A DNA stretch of 14,158 nucleotides from Cyanobacteriota bacterium (GCA_027592485.1 JAQCKL010000048.1:1-14158), one strand, 5' to 3'. Shown: positions 6,866 through 14,068, counted from the first letter of the stretch. Notes: generated by a model from the letters alone, not told the origin. Numbers and translations are program-made.

Positions 6866-8227
6866 ATGTATCCCGAAATCAAGCCCCTGTCTCCCGAGCT
6901 GAAGTCATTGCAAGAACGCCTTCAAGCCCAGGGGGTGAAATATGCCATGGCCAGCTTTGTCGATATCCACGGCCTGTGCAAGGGCAAGGTCGTGCCGATG
7001 AGCCATTTCGATCGCATGATGCAGGGCTCAGAACTGTTTACCGGAGCGGCCCTGGATGGGGTGCCCCAGGACATCAGCGATGACGAAGTCGGCACCATCC
7101 CCGACCCGGCTAGCGCCACGGTGCTGCCCTGGAATCCTGAAATCGTCTGGTTTGCCAGCGATTTGCATCTGGTGGGTCAACCCTTTGAGGCTTGTAACCG
7201 GACGATCCTCAAGGGGGTGTTGGACCAGGCAGCGGCCATGGGCTATCGCTTTAACCTGGGGATCGAAACAGAGTTCTTTATTCTCAAGGACACCGCCACG
7301 GGGTTTGGGCCGGTGAGCGATCGCGACCATCTCCCCAAGGCGGCCTACGCCCTACCGACCCTTTTGGACAACTACAAAATCCTCGATCGCATCGTCAGCG
7401 CCATGAACGGTCTGGGTTGGGATGTCTACTCCTTTGACCACGAAGACGCCCAGGGCCAATTCGAGACCGACTTCACCTATTGCGATGCCCTGACCATGGC
7501 CGATCGCCTCACCTTCTTTCGCTTCATGGTGAAGGAACTGGCGCGGGAGCAGGGTTACTTTGCCAGCTTCATGCCCAAACCCTACAGCAATCAAACCGGC
7601 AGCGGTGCCCATTACAACATGTCGCTGGCGGATCTAGCGACGGGAGAAAACCTCTTTGAAGATGCCAATGATCCCTGCGGCCTGTCGAAATTGGGCTATC
7701 AGTTTATTGCTGGGGTGCTGCGCCATGCCAAGGCGATAGTCGCGGTGACTTGCCCCACGGTAAATAGCTACAAACGACTGGTGCGCAAGGGCAGCATGTC
7801 GGGGTTTACCTGGGCACCGGTCTACATTTGCTACGGCGACAACAACCGCACCAATATGCTCCGGATTCCCATGGGTGGGGGTCGGGTGGAATGTCGGGCG
7901 GCGGATATTTCCACCAATTTGTACTTGGGGGCAGCGATGATTTTAGCTGCCGGTTTGGAGGGGATTCGCGAGGGCCTCGATCCGGGTGCACCCCACACCG
8001 AGAATATGTACAACTATTCCCTGGCGGAGCTAAAGACCCTGGGCATTGAGACCTTGCCGAAGACGTTAGGGGAGGCGATCGCTGATTTTGCCGCCGATCC
8101 CCTCAGCAAAACCGTGATGGGGCCGCTGATGTACCAGACCTATGTGGACTTTAAGACCCAAGAGTGGGAGGCGTACCACTGCCATGTGTCGGATTGGGAA
8201 ATTGAGCGTTATCTCAAGTTTTTCTAG
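6866..8227 (+). CDS. glnT: Type III glutamate-ammonia-ligase-like protein (GlnT family), second ligase of the cluster
   Basis: 453 residues from the ATG at 6866, preceded by GGATGG nine bases upstream; a TTG at 6836 is less likely. The wording VKYAMASFVDIHG, ELFTGAALDG and GFTWAPVYICYGDNNRT is that of the GlnT / type III ligase family. Catalytic residues seen: E134 and E136 (IETEFF), E193 and E200 (HEDAQGQFE), H249 (SGAHYN), R328 (NNR) and E342/R344 (VECR). The classical flap Glu aligns by eye with W316. The family was named for weak glutamine synthetase activity in rhizobia and includes gamma-glutamylmethylamide synthetases of methylotrophs, so the acceptor may be an amine. It is a clear paralogue of the ligase at 4311-5636 but distinct, notably at the N-terminus. 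It lies 262 bp after the hydrolase on the same strand and may be co-transcribed despite the repeat-filled gap. The gene symbol reflects the family, not a proven reaction. Confidence 0.9.
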   Translation: MYPEIKPLSPELKSLQERLQAQGVKYAMASFVDIHGLCKGKVVPMSHFDRMMQGSELFTGAALDGVPQDISDDEVGTIPDPASATVLPWNPEIVWFASDLHLVGQPFEACNRTILKGVLDQAAAMGYRFNLGIETEFFILKDTATGFGPVSDRDHLPKAAYALPTLLDNYKILDRIVSAMNGLGWDVYSFDHEDAQGQFETDFTYCDALTMADRLTFFRFMVKELAREQGYFASFMPKPYSNQTGSGAHYNMSLADLATGENLFEDANDPCGLSKLGYQFIAGVLRHAKAIVAVTCPTVNSYKRLVRKGSMSGFTWAPVYICYGDNNRTNMLRIPMGGGRVECRAADISTNLYLGAAMILAAGLEGIREGLDPGAPHTENMYNYSLAELKTLGIETLPKTLGEAIADFAADPLSKTVMGPLMYQTYVDFKTQEWEAYHCHVSDWEIERYLKFF

Positions 8228-8267
8228 AAGCACTATAGACAAGCGCAATCAATGGGGTGTCCCAGCA

Positions 8268-8645
8268 TCAGGCACGAATCACGGTAATGGAGCGCTTGCC
8301 AGGGGATTGATGTGGTTCGGTCGTCATCCGTTCTCCTGTGTCAACCGTCCCTGATCGCCGATCAAAAATTACCAGCCAACCCGTCTCTAAGCCCAAGCCC
8401 TTCAGATAATCATCCAACTGCGCTAACCCCTGCGCTAGGGGATCGGGCCGTCCCTCCCGCCAAACCTTGAGTTCGATCCCCAAGGTCACCGCTCCGTAGC
8501 GCAGACAAAGGTCCATGCGCCGACTGCCGATCGCATACTCCCGCTCTAGGCTGCCGCCCCCATTAATGACCCGGTGCAAAAAGGCCATCATCACTAAATG
8601 GGGCGCAATCTCGTGATAGGGCGTACTACCACAGGGGCTGACCAT
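8268..8645 (-). pseudogene. PD-(D/E)XK nuclease-like C-terminal part of the adjacent ATPase, out of frame
   Basis: 125 residues counted from an ATG at 8645, but the useful homology starts near GSTPYHEIAPH. D45, E58 and K60 (MDL...IELK) match the D...ExK core of the restriction-endonuclease-like fold, followed by GWLVIFDRRSG, a typical late strand. In many cyanobacterial ATPases of this type the same domain follows directly on the FWRQHG segment that ends the upstream frame. Here the two frames overlap at 8626-8645 and differ by one base. I therefore read it as the detached tail of one broken or frameshifted gene, not an independent gene. The ATG has no sound ribosome site. Confidence 0.7.
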
Positions 8646-9807
8646 GTTGCCGCCAAAAGCTCAGAAATGCCTGCAACAGCTGCTCTACATCGAGCTGTCC
8701 TGAAGCCGTCAACCAGCTGGGGGCAATCTGTGGGAGCGATGCTTCCGGCGTGCGGCTGAGCATCCGGGGCAACACCTCTCTATAAATCGGATTGGCAATC
8801 ACCAATCCCCCCAGGGCTCCCATGCGGCATAGACCCAAATCGAGCAGAAACTGAATATCATCGTAGGGCACTTCCCGCAATTCTTGCCCCGCCAGCATCG
8901 GCTCAATCACAGCCCTGACCCGATCCTCTTGCAAAATGCTCGCTAAGCTATCGAGGTGGGTGTCCTGCCGCCGAATCAAAACTTCTTTAGCAATATCCAC
9001 TGCTGCCGGGGTAATCACCTGGCGGACATCAGGCACAATTTCCTCCACCAGTTCCTTCGCCAAGGCATTCACTAACCAAGGCTGTCCTTGGGTCAGCGCA
9101 AAGGCTTTCTGGGTGGCTTCAGCCGTAAAAACCTGTCCGGTGTCGTCGGTATGTTGCTGATAGAGCTGCGCAACCTCGGCGGCATTAAAGTTTCGCATCG
9201 TCATCGACTTGATTTTGATATTAAACGGACTGGCCGTATGCAGCCGTCCACTCCCCCCCGAGGCGACTTTATAATCCCGGACATCCCGGAGGCCCACCAG
9301 GGCCATGGTGTGGGGAAAGCCCTGGGGACGGCGGGGATAGCCATCACGCAGTTGCCGCAGCACAGACAGCAAGGTCTGATCTTGCAGGGCATCAATTTCA
9401 TCAATAAAGATGGCCAGGGGCCGGGGAGACTGCTGTGCCCATAGCCGTAGCGCCTGACCAATGCCTTGCACACCCGACCAATCTGGCGGCTGGAGCTGGG
9501 GGGGCAACCAAACGCTGGCCGCATCTTGCCAAGCCCGCAAGATCGCGGCCTCTGCCCGTAGCGGGTCCCCCGGAAAGGCCGCGCCCACTTCCGTTGAGAC
9601 CATGATCGCAGTATATTGGCCGCTGTCGGTGAGTTGTTTTGCCAGGGCCAGCATGGCGGTGCTTTTGCCCGTTTGCCGAGGCGCATGGATGACAAAATAG
9701 CCTTGCTGTTCGATCAGCCGCTGCAACTCGGGCAGCCGCTCTAGGGGCGACAGCATATAGTGAAGGTCTGTTTTGCAAGGGCCAGCAACGTTGAACCAGC
9801 GGGTCAT
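8626..9807 (-). CDS. AAA-like ATPase (AAA+PD-(D/E)XK type), truncated by frame change
   Basis: 393 residues. The Walker A motif is APRQTGKST (42-50), with Ala in place of the usual first Gly. Walker B is LAIFIDEID (131-139), with D136 and E137, and GLRDVRDY at 172-179 is a likely sensor segment. The N-terminal FNVAGPCKTDLHYML is the usual opening of this cyanobacterial family, so the ATG at 9807 is a good start. These predicted ATPases have a winged-helix-like middle and a PD-(D/E)XK tail; their cellular role is not established, though links to mobile elements and defence are suspected. The frame ends at a TAG after RQHGQPLW, just where the family continues into the nuclease-like domain that is found one frame away at 8268-8645. 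A one-base change near the four-base G run at 8634-8637 would rejoin them. It is divergent from the alpha/beta hydrolase. Confidence 0.85.
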   Translation of the reverse strand: MTRWFNVAGPCKTDLHYMLSPLERLPELQRLIEQQGYFVIHAPRQTGKSTAMLALAKQLTDSGQYTAIMVSTEVGAAFPGDPLRAEAAILRAWQDAASVWLPPQLQPPDWSGVQGIGQALRLWAQQSPRPLAIFIDEIDALQDQTLLSVLRQLRDGYPRRPQGFPHTMALVGLRDVRDYKVASGGSGRLHTASPFNIKIKSMTMRNFNAAEVAQLYQQHTDDTGQVFTAEATQKAFALTQGQPWLVNALAKELVEEIVPDVRQVITPAAVDIAKEVLIRRQDTHLDSLASILQEDRVRAVIEPMLAGQELREVPYDDIQFLLDLGLCRMGALGGLVIANPIYREVLPRMLSRTPEASLPQIAPSWLTASGQLDVEQLLQAFLSFWRQHGQPLW

Positions 9808-9987
9808 GGGTATTGGGAAGGGGGATGCTCTAGTCTAGCGGCTGGGGTCTAACGGTTCCGGGAAAGAGCAATCTTGGCCAGAGCATGCCAGACGATAGTC
9901 TCTCTAGGAGTGCCAGTTGTGGGTTAGCACACCCTACGCCCGTTCATCTCTGGGATAAGCTCAAAAAACAGCTTCGAGGCAAGCACC
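9808..9987. promoter_or_regulatory. Divergent spacer between the ATPase and alpha/beta hydrolase genes
   Basis: This 180-bp spacer should contain two outward promoters, but no clear -35/-10 pair stands out. It holds GTGGGTTAGCACACCCTACG near 9917-9936, wording that resembles dispersed cyanobacterial intergenic repeats and can form a GGGT/ACCC stem. No gene is supported. Confidence 0.35.
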
Positions 9988-10860
9988 ATGGCGCTTTGGG
10001 AAACTTGGCAGGACTTCAAAGCGGCCCAACAGGAGATTGAGCTACCTGCCGGTATGGTTGTCCATATTCCGGTGACGATTCGCTATATCGATGCTGGCAC
10101 CGGGCAGACGGGCACGATTCTGCTCATGCATGGGATTCCCACCTGGGGCTATCTTTACCATGCAGTGATTCCTATCCTCGTTAAAGCGGGCTATCGAGTC
10201 ATTGCGCCAGATTTTTTGGGTCATGGTTGGTCAGATCGGCGCGATCGCTTTGACCGCTCTTTCCAAGACCAAGCCCGCATGATCGGGGCGTTGCTGTCGG
10301 CCCTGGGGCTCACGCGGGTGCAGGTGGTGGGGCACGATACGGGCGGGGCGGTGGCGTTGATTTTGGCGATCGAGCAACCCCAACGGGTGGACCGCTTGGT
10401 GATTAGCAATGCGGTTTGCTATGACCGGTTTGACGATGACATGTTGGATTTTGGCCATCCGCTGCGGTGGCAGGCGCGATCGCTGGCGGACCTAGAAGCA
10501 GCGCTGGAGGAGAGCTTGGCAATGGGGCTGGCTCGCCCCGAGCGATTGACAGCAGCATTTCGGGCAGGAATGATTGCGCCCTGGGCCAGCGAGGAGGGGA
10601 AGCTGAGTTTGCTACGCAATGCCTCGGCGCTCAATGCCAATCAGACCATGGCACTGGTGGATCGCCATGGCACGATTACGGCGCGGACGTTGGTGCTATG
10701 GGGCATGGATGATCCTTGGCAGAAGGCTGAGGATGGCAAGCAATTAGCCTCAGAGATTCCGGGGGCGCGGTTTCAGCCGATTGAGAATGCGTCGCACTGG
10801 GTTCAGCAGGATGCACCGGAGGCGTTTGCAGGGGCGGTGCTGCAGTTTTTGGTTTCATAA
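9988..10860 (+). CDS. Alpha/beta hydrolase with Asp nucleophile (haloalkane dehalogenase / epoxide hydrolase-like)
   Basis: 290 residues, start at 9988 with GAGG nine bases upstream. The oxyanion motif HGIPTW begins at H48 and resembles the HGNPTW of haloalkane dehalogenases. The nucleophile elbow is VGHDTGG with D117, so the nucleophile is Asp, as in dehalogenases and epoxide hydrolases, not Ser. The acid is probably D241 or D242 (LWGMDDPW), and the base H270 (SHWVQQD). A cap domain fits residues about 140-225. The residue after the nucleophile is Thr, whereas canonical haloalkane dehalogenases have the halide-binding Trp there, so classical dehalogenation is doubtful. It stands alone between an ATPase gene and a convergent oxygenase gene and has two GCGATCGC octamers, so it appears native. 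The fold is certain; the substrate is unknown. Confidence 0.88.
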   Translation: MALWETWQDFKAAQQEIELPAGMVVHIPVTIRYIDAGTGQTGTILLMHGIPTWGYLYHAVIPILVKAGYRVIAPDFLGHGWSDRRDRFDRSFQDQARMIGALLSALGLTRVQVVGHDTGGAVALILAIEQPQRVDRLVISNAVCYDRFDDDMLDFGHPLRWQARSLADLEAALEESLAMGLARPERLTAAFRAGMIAPWASEEGKLSLLRNASALNANQTMALVDRHGTITARTLVLWGMDDPWQKAEDGKQLASEIPGARFQPIENASHWVQQDAPEAFAGAVLQFLVS

Positions 10861-10885
10861 GGCCACGGTTTATCCCCTACGGAGA

Positions 10886-10909
10886 CCCTCTCAGGGCAAT
10901 ACATTTTTT
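10886..10909 (+). terminator. Weak terminator-like element after the alpha/beta hydrolase
   Basis: A short stem CCCT-CTC-AGGG at 10886-10896 is followed, after seven bases, by six T residues at 10904-10909, in the 51-bp gap between two convergent genes. The stem is only four pairs and the T-run is not adjacent, so the support is slight. Confidence 0.2.
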
Positions 10910-10911
10910 CC

Positions 10912-11499
10912 CTAATAGGCCCTAGACTCTACGGTAAACATCGGAATATCCTCAAGTTCCGATGGGGTCAGAATATATTGCTCACAAACCAAACTGAGGC
11001 GACTGCCGACCGTTTTCACCGGGTTTACCGCATGGGTTAAGTCGCCTTGAAAGTAAACGAGGACGTTGGTCTGAGGAATAATTTTGCCGACTTGGCGTTT
11101 TGCTGATTTGAGGATTAATTCTCCCCCGCTCATATTTTCAGGGATTCGCACATAGAGCACACTCACCACGAATGGGGGCTCAATCGTTTTGCAATAGGAT
11201 CGCAAGGAACGATCGATGTGAGGATCGACACGGGAACCGGCTTCTAGGAGCAGAGGATTTAAGTAAAAAGCATTGCATTCGGACTGAAGGACTCTATCTA
11301 AATAAGGTTTAAAGAATGGAAATTTTTGCTCGACCATAGGCAATCCATCGCGGTTGAAAACGACCGAGAACCCCTTGGTCTGAACAAAGTCTCGACTGAG
11401 ATTGTTGACTGTGAAATAGGCGTTAGAATTAACTTTATTCCACAGCTTCTTGAGGTAACGATCAGGTAGAACGTTTTCTTGGAGCTGGTAATATTTCAC
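10912..11499 (-). CDS. 2-oxoglutarate/Fe(II)-dependent oxygenase-like protein
   Basis: 195 residues beginning with a GTG at 11499. No in-frame ATG occurs upstream before a stop, and MKYYQL is a plausible beginning, though no strong ribosome site is seen. The facial triad of the double-stranded beta-helix oxygenases is visible: H94 and D96 (DPHIDRS) and H156 (DLTHAVNPV), with R167 (GSRLSLV) ten residues later to bind 2-oxoglutarate. GGEL at 125-128 fits a core strand. Such enzymes hydroxylate proteins, amino acids or small molecules using O2 and 2-oxoglutarate. The closest general pattern is the prolyl-4-hydroxylase-like group, but the substrate cannot be told. The gene is richer in A+T than its neighbours and stands alone, with no GCGATCGC. 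It may be a lineage-specific or transferred gene. Confidence 0.75.
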   Translation of the reverse strand: MKYYQLQENVLPDRYLKKLWNKVNSNAYFTVNNLSRDFVQTKGFSVVFNRDGLPMVEQKFPFFKPYLDRVLQSECNAFYLNPLLLEAGSRVDPHIDRSLRSYCKTIEPPFVVSVLYVRIPENMSGGELILKSAKRQVGKIIPQTNVLVYFQGDLTHAVNPVKTVGSRLSLVCEQYILTPSELEDIPMFTVESRAY

Positions 11500-11527
11500 T
11501 TCGCACGGGCCATCGAAAATACCTGTC

Positions 11528-11546
11528 GATAAGCAATGAGCTTATC
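11528..11546. repeat. Hairpin in the leader of the oxygenase gene
   Basis: GATAAGC (11528-11534) and GCTTATC (11540-11546) are perfect 7-base arms around AATGA. The structure lies 29 bp before the oxygenase start and 62 bp after the kinase stop, both on the minus strand. It might terminate read-through from the kinase operon or act in the oxygenase leader. On the minus strand it is followed by GACAGGTATTTTCG, not a clean T-run. Confidence 0.4.
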
Positions 11547-11607
11547 ATCAAGCCCGCTCCCATCCTGCAGCCCCGGAAATCGGTGTGTGAGCCGATCCCG
11601 ATCAGCT

Positions 11608-12819
11608 TCACCGGGGGTTAGGGGGCTTCAACGCTGATTGCGAGCTTTCCTGAGTAATGGGAATTTCAATGGCGAACGTGGTGCCCACCCCCGAGGTAGA
11701 GGCGCAGATTAAATTTCCCTGGTGGCGATCGCAGATGATTTGGTAACTAATGGAGAGCCCTAAGCCGGTGCCTTGGCCCACCGGTTTAGTCGTGTAAAAC
11801 GGATTAAATACGTTATCTTGAACCGTTTTATCCATCCCCAAGCCATTGTCCATGATGGTGATTTTTACCCACCCCGGTGCAGACACTGCCGTTTGAATGT
11901 GAATGATCGGGATCTCATCCGCATCCGCTAAGGTTTGCTGACCGCCAAAACGTTCATCAATGGCATCGGTAGCATTGGCCAACACATTCATAAACACCTG
12001 GTTGAGCTGCCCGGCATAACATTCCACCAGAGGCAGGGCACCATATTGTTTGATCACTTGAATGGTGGAGCGATCGGGGCGCTGTTGAAATCGCCCTTGG
12101 AGCAACATCAGCGTGCTATCCAATCCTTCATGGAGATTAACCCGTTTAACAGTGGCCTCATCCAATCGAGAAAAACTCCGCAGGGACATGACAATCTCCC
12201 GAATCCGTTCAGAGCCCGTATGCATCGAGGCCAGTAGCTGGGGTAAATCAGCAGCCAAATAATCCAGCTCAATAGACTGAGAAAGCTTTTGAATTGCGGG
12301 GGTGGGTTGCGGGTAAGTGGTTTGATAGAGCCTGATTAAATCCAATAACCCTTCCATATAGTCCTGGGCGTGGATGACGTTGCCATAGATAAAGTTGGTG
12401 GGGTTATTGATCTCATGGGCAATCCCGGCAACCAATTGCCCCAAGGACGACATTTTTTCCTGTTGAATCAGTTGCAACTGGGTGGCTTGGAGTTCTTGCA
12501 GCGTTTGCTCTAAAGCCGCGTTCGCTTGGGATAGATCCTCAGTGCGTTGCTGGACCTGGGCCTCGATAGTTTTGACGACTTGCTGCAATTTGCCATTGGC
12601 TTCTAGCAGTTCTTGGGAGCTGAGTTCCAAGGACCGTTCAAGCATGGCTTGATCTAGATCAAATTGATGGTAAGCCTCGTTGACCGCTGCCAAAAAACGA
12701 ACCAACTCCTCAGGCAGATCGGCTAGATCCGTGGCCTTTTTGTAGAGGTGCCGCTTTAACTGTCGCTGCAGCAGCCGATGCCAAGGGCGATTGGCTCGAT
12801 TTTGGTATGCATAGGACAT
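11608..12819 (-). CDS. Sensor histidine kinase (soluble, coiled-coil N-terminus)
   Basis: 403 residues. The phosphoacceptor motif AHEINNP has H135. The ATP-binding domain shows the N box NVLANATDAI (278-287), G1 DNGLGMD (324-330) and G2 GQGTGLGL (348-355). Residues about 36-125 hold the conserved AVNEAYHQFD...LERSLELSSQELLEAN helix and a heptad-rich coiled coil; there is no transmembrane segment and no PAS or GAF domain. It is therefore a cytosolic kinase whose signal should come from a partner. The FIST protein gene ends 75 bp upstream on the same strand, and the pair is probably one operon in which FIST senses and the kinase phosphorylates a response regulator. No response regulator is in the window. 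The ATG at 12819 directly follows AAAGGG, an unusually close ribosome site; the good match of the N-terminus to the family supports this start. Confidence 0.93.
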   Translation of the reverse strand: MSYAYQNRANRPWHRLLQRQLKRHLYKKATDLADLPEELVRFLAAVNEAYHQFDLDQAMLERSLELSSQELLEANGKLQQVVKTIEAQVQQRTEDLSQANAALEQTLQELQATQLQLIQQEKMSSLGQLVAGIAHEINNPTNFIYGNVIHAQDYMEGLLDLIRLYQTTYPQPTPAIQKLSQSIELDYLAADLPQLLASMHTGSERIREIVMSLRSFSRLDEATVKRVNLHEGLDSTLMLLQGRFQQRPDRSTIQVIKQYGALPLVECYAGQLNQVFMNVLANATDAIDERFGGQQTLADADEIPIIHIQTAVSAPGWVKITIMDNGLGMDKTVQDNVFNPFYTTKPVGQGTGLGLSISYQIICDRHQGNLICASTSGVGTTFAIEIPITQESSQSALKPPNPR

Positions 12820-12867
12820 CCCTTTGCCTGTGAACTGTTTGGACTTTTAGGAACCTGCTTTAGAACA

Positions 12868-12888
12868 CTTTTGGGGACCACCCAAAGG
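12868..12888. repeat. Hairpin between the FIST gene and the kinase gene
   Basis: An eight-pair stem (one G-T pair) joins 12868-12875 with 12881-12888 around a five-base loop, six bases after the FIST stop codon in the transcript direction. No T-run follows, so it may be an mRNA-stability or partial-termination element that tunes kinase expression relative to FIST. Confidence 0.4.
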
Positions 12889-12894
12889 TCACCG

Positions 12895-14034
12895 CTAAGA
12901 TTCAGCAAACGTGGTAATGGTCATCGTCTGATTATGCAGCTTCGGCGCATGGCCCTTAGCCGAAGCTGCAATTTCACCATAGGAATAGAACCCGGTGAGA
13001 ACGGTATTATCTCCCACCACATCGCGAATGCTCTCGACTTCTTCTTCGACCCGCTGCTTGAGCACTAACTTACGACCCACACAGCTAATCAAAATGGCTA
13101 ATTCTGGTTTACCCTCCGGAATATTCGTGACGCTGATTTCAGCAGCTTCAGCGGCCCCATCCACCAAGTGATTGAAGCTGCATCGCATCAGTTGTACGGT
13201 CGCTCCTGCGGGTATGTCTCCAGCAAAGGTGAGACTTTTGGCCACATTGTCCACGGCTAAAAGCGTGCGCACCACCGGTTCATCCCCTGGCTGTGGCCAA
13301 ACGTTGAGGGGAAAGAGTAGCCCGGAGGCAGGCAGGCGCTCGGCGTGCTCACCTAAGTAAGTTTTGTAAAGGTCTAAGGCGGACTGGCCATCCAGTTCAT
13401 ACAAAACGTTGTTCTGGGATTGAGTCACTTGCCGCAGGGGACCAAAGGGAGACCAACCCGCCAGGGAGCCAAAATCCACATGCAGGCGATCGCCATATAA
13501 ACCCACCGCTGCAATCATTTGGGATTGCACCGTATCAGCCCCCATCACCACGGTCGTCCCAAAGCGATCGCCATCCCCAGACAACCCCCCGGTGACCGTC
13601 ACCCCAGCGGGCAGCGCCGCCATCACCCCCCGCACCAGCTCGCTGCCGTTGACGTGAAGGCCATCGGAGAGCACAAACAAATGTTGTAAACCCTCGGCAT
13701 CAAAGCGATGGACTAGGGCTTGCCCTGCCTGAAAACCGGTATCACCAGGTTCGAGTTGAATGTGGTGGCCCACCACCTGGGTCTGCTCAAACTGGATTGC
13801 GGTCAATACCAAGGACCCGTCACTGACTTGGGTACCGTGGATCTCCCCAGCCGTGGAACAGCCTAGGCAGTAAGCCTGGGGATAAGCGGTGTGGAGTGGG
13901 TCCATGAGGCTGGCCGTTTGCAGACGTGCTCTCTCACCAAACAGCAAAACCAGCTGGGGCCGTAAAGGAGACTGCCCTGGCATGGCGGGGTTCCAGCCCT
14001 CTGTCGGAGTCCAGTGAAATTGCTCGATCTGCAT
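12895..14034 (-). CDS. FIST domain (FIST_N + FIST_C) sensory protein
   Basis: 379 residues from the ATG at 14034, which has GGGAG eight bases upstream; an in-frame ATG at 14103 would add 23 residues that do not look like part of the fold. FIST_N landmarks are GCSTAGEI (58-65), FVLSDGLHVNG (120-130) and TGGLSGDG (148-155). FIST_C landmarks are the segment near LYELDGQSALDLYKTYLG (211-228), SCVGRKLVL (317-325) and GFYSYGEIA (348-356). FIST proteins are predicted to bind small ligands, with amino acids proposed from genome context, and are found with kinases, cyclases and chemotaxis receptors. There is no membrane segment, so it should act in the cytosol, most likely as the input subunit for the histidine kinase encoded just downstream. 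The ligand is unknown. Confidence 0.92.
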   Translation of the reverse strand: MQIEQFHWTPTEGWNPAMPGQSPLRPQLVLLFGERARLQTASLMDPLHTAYPQAYCLGCSTAGEIHGTQVSDGSLVLTAIQFEQTQVVGHHIQLEPGDTGFQAGQALVHRFDAEGLQHLFVLSDGLHVNGSELVRGVMAALPAGVTVTGGLSGDGDRFGTTVVMGADTVQSQMIAAVGLYGDRLHVDFGSLAGWSPFGPLRQVTQSQNNVLYELDGQSALDLYKTYLGEHAERLPASGLLFPLNVWPQPGDEPVVRTLLAVDNVAKSLTFAGDIPAGATVQLMRCSFNHLVDGAAEAAEISVTNIPEGKPELAILISCVGRKLVLKQRVEEEVESIRDVVGDNTVLTGFYSYGEIAASAKGHAPKLHNQTMTITTFAES

Positions 14035-14050
14035 AGTAGAACTCCCAAAA

Positions 14051-14068
14051 AGGACTGATGGTAGTCCT
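14051..14068 (-). promoter_or_regulatory. Leader hairpin with T-run before the FIST gene
   Basis: On the minus strand a perfect six-base stem AGGACT / AGTCCT with a six-base loop is followed directly by TTTTT and then the GGGAG ribosome site of the FIST gene. This has the form of a very short terminator or attenuator in the leader. The stem has only three G-C pairs, so it is a weak call. Beyond it, 14069-14158 presumably contains the promoter; I find no gene there. Confidence 0.25.

Larger units (their letters stand above)
1939..13571. repeat. HIP1 octamers (GCGATCGC), 13 copies
   Basis: Copies start at 1939, 2569, 3263, 3488, 3977, 5010, 7317, 8075, 10241, 10476, 11725, 13486 and 13564. HIP1 is the highly iterated palindrome of cyanobacterial genomes. 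None occurs before 1939 (the Fic region), in the ATPase region 8268-9807, or in the oxygenase gene. Confidence 0.85.

Noticed and set aside
4311..8227. Methylamine / N-methylglutamate pathway
   Set aside because: No N-methylglutamate synthase or dehydrogenase subunits are present, and the amidotransferase is of class I (Cys-His-Glu triad), not the class II type expected there.
4318..8248. Other frames over the two ligases and the hydrolase (for example 4760-5077, 4899-5330, 7028-7330, 8066-8248)
   Set aside because: Shadows of genes whose catalytic motifs are intact in the chosen frames.
9988..10860. Bona fide haloalkane dehalogenase
   Set aside because: The residue after the nucleophilic Asp is Thr, not the halide-binding Trp; only the broader fold is supported.
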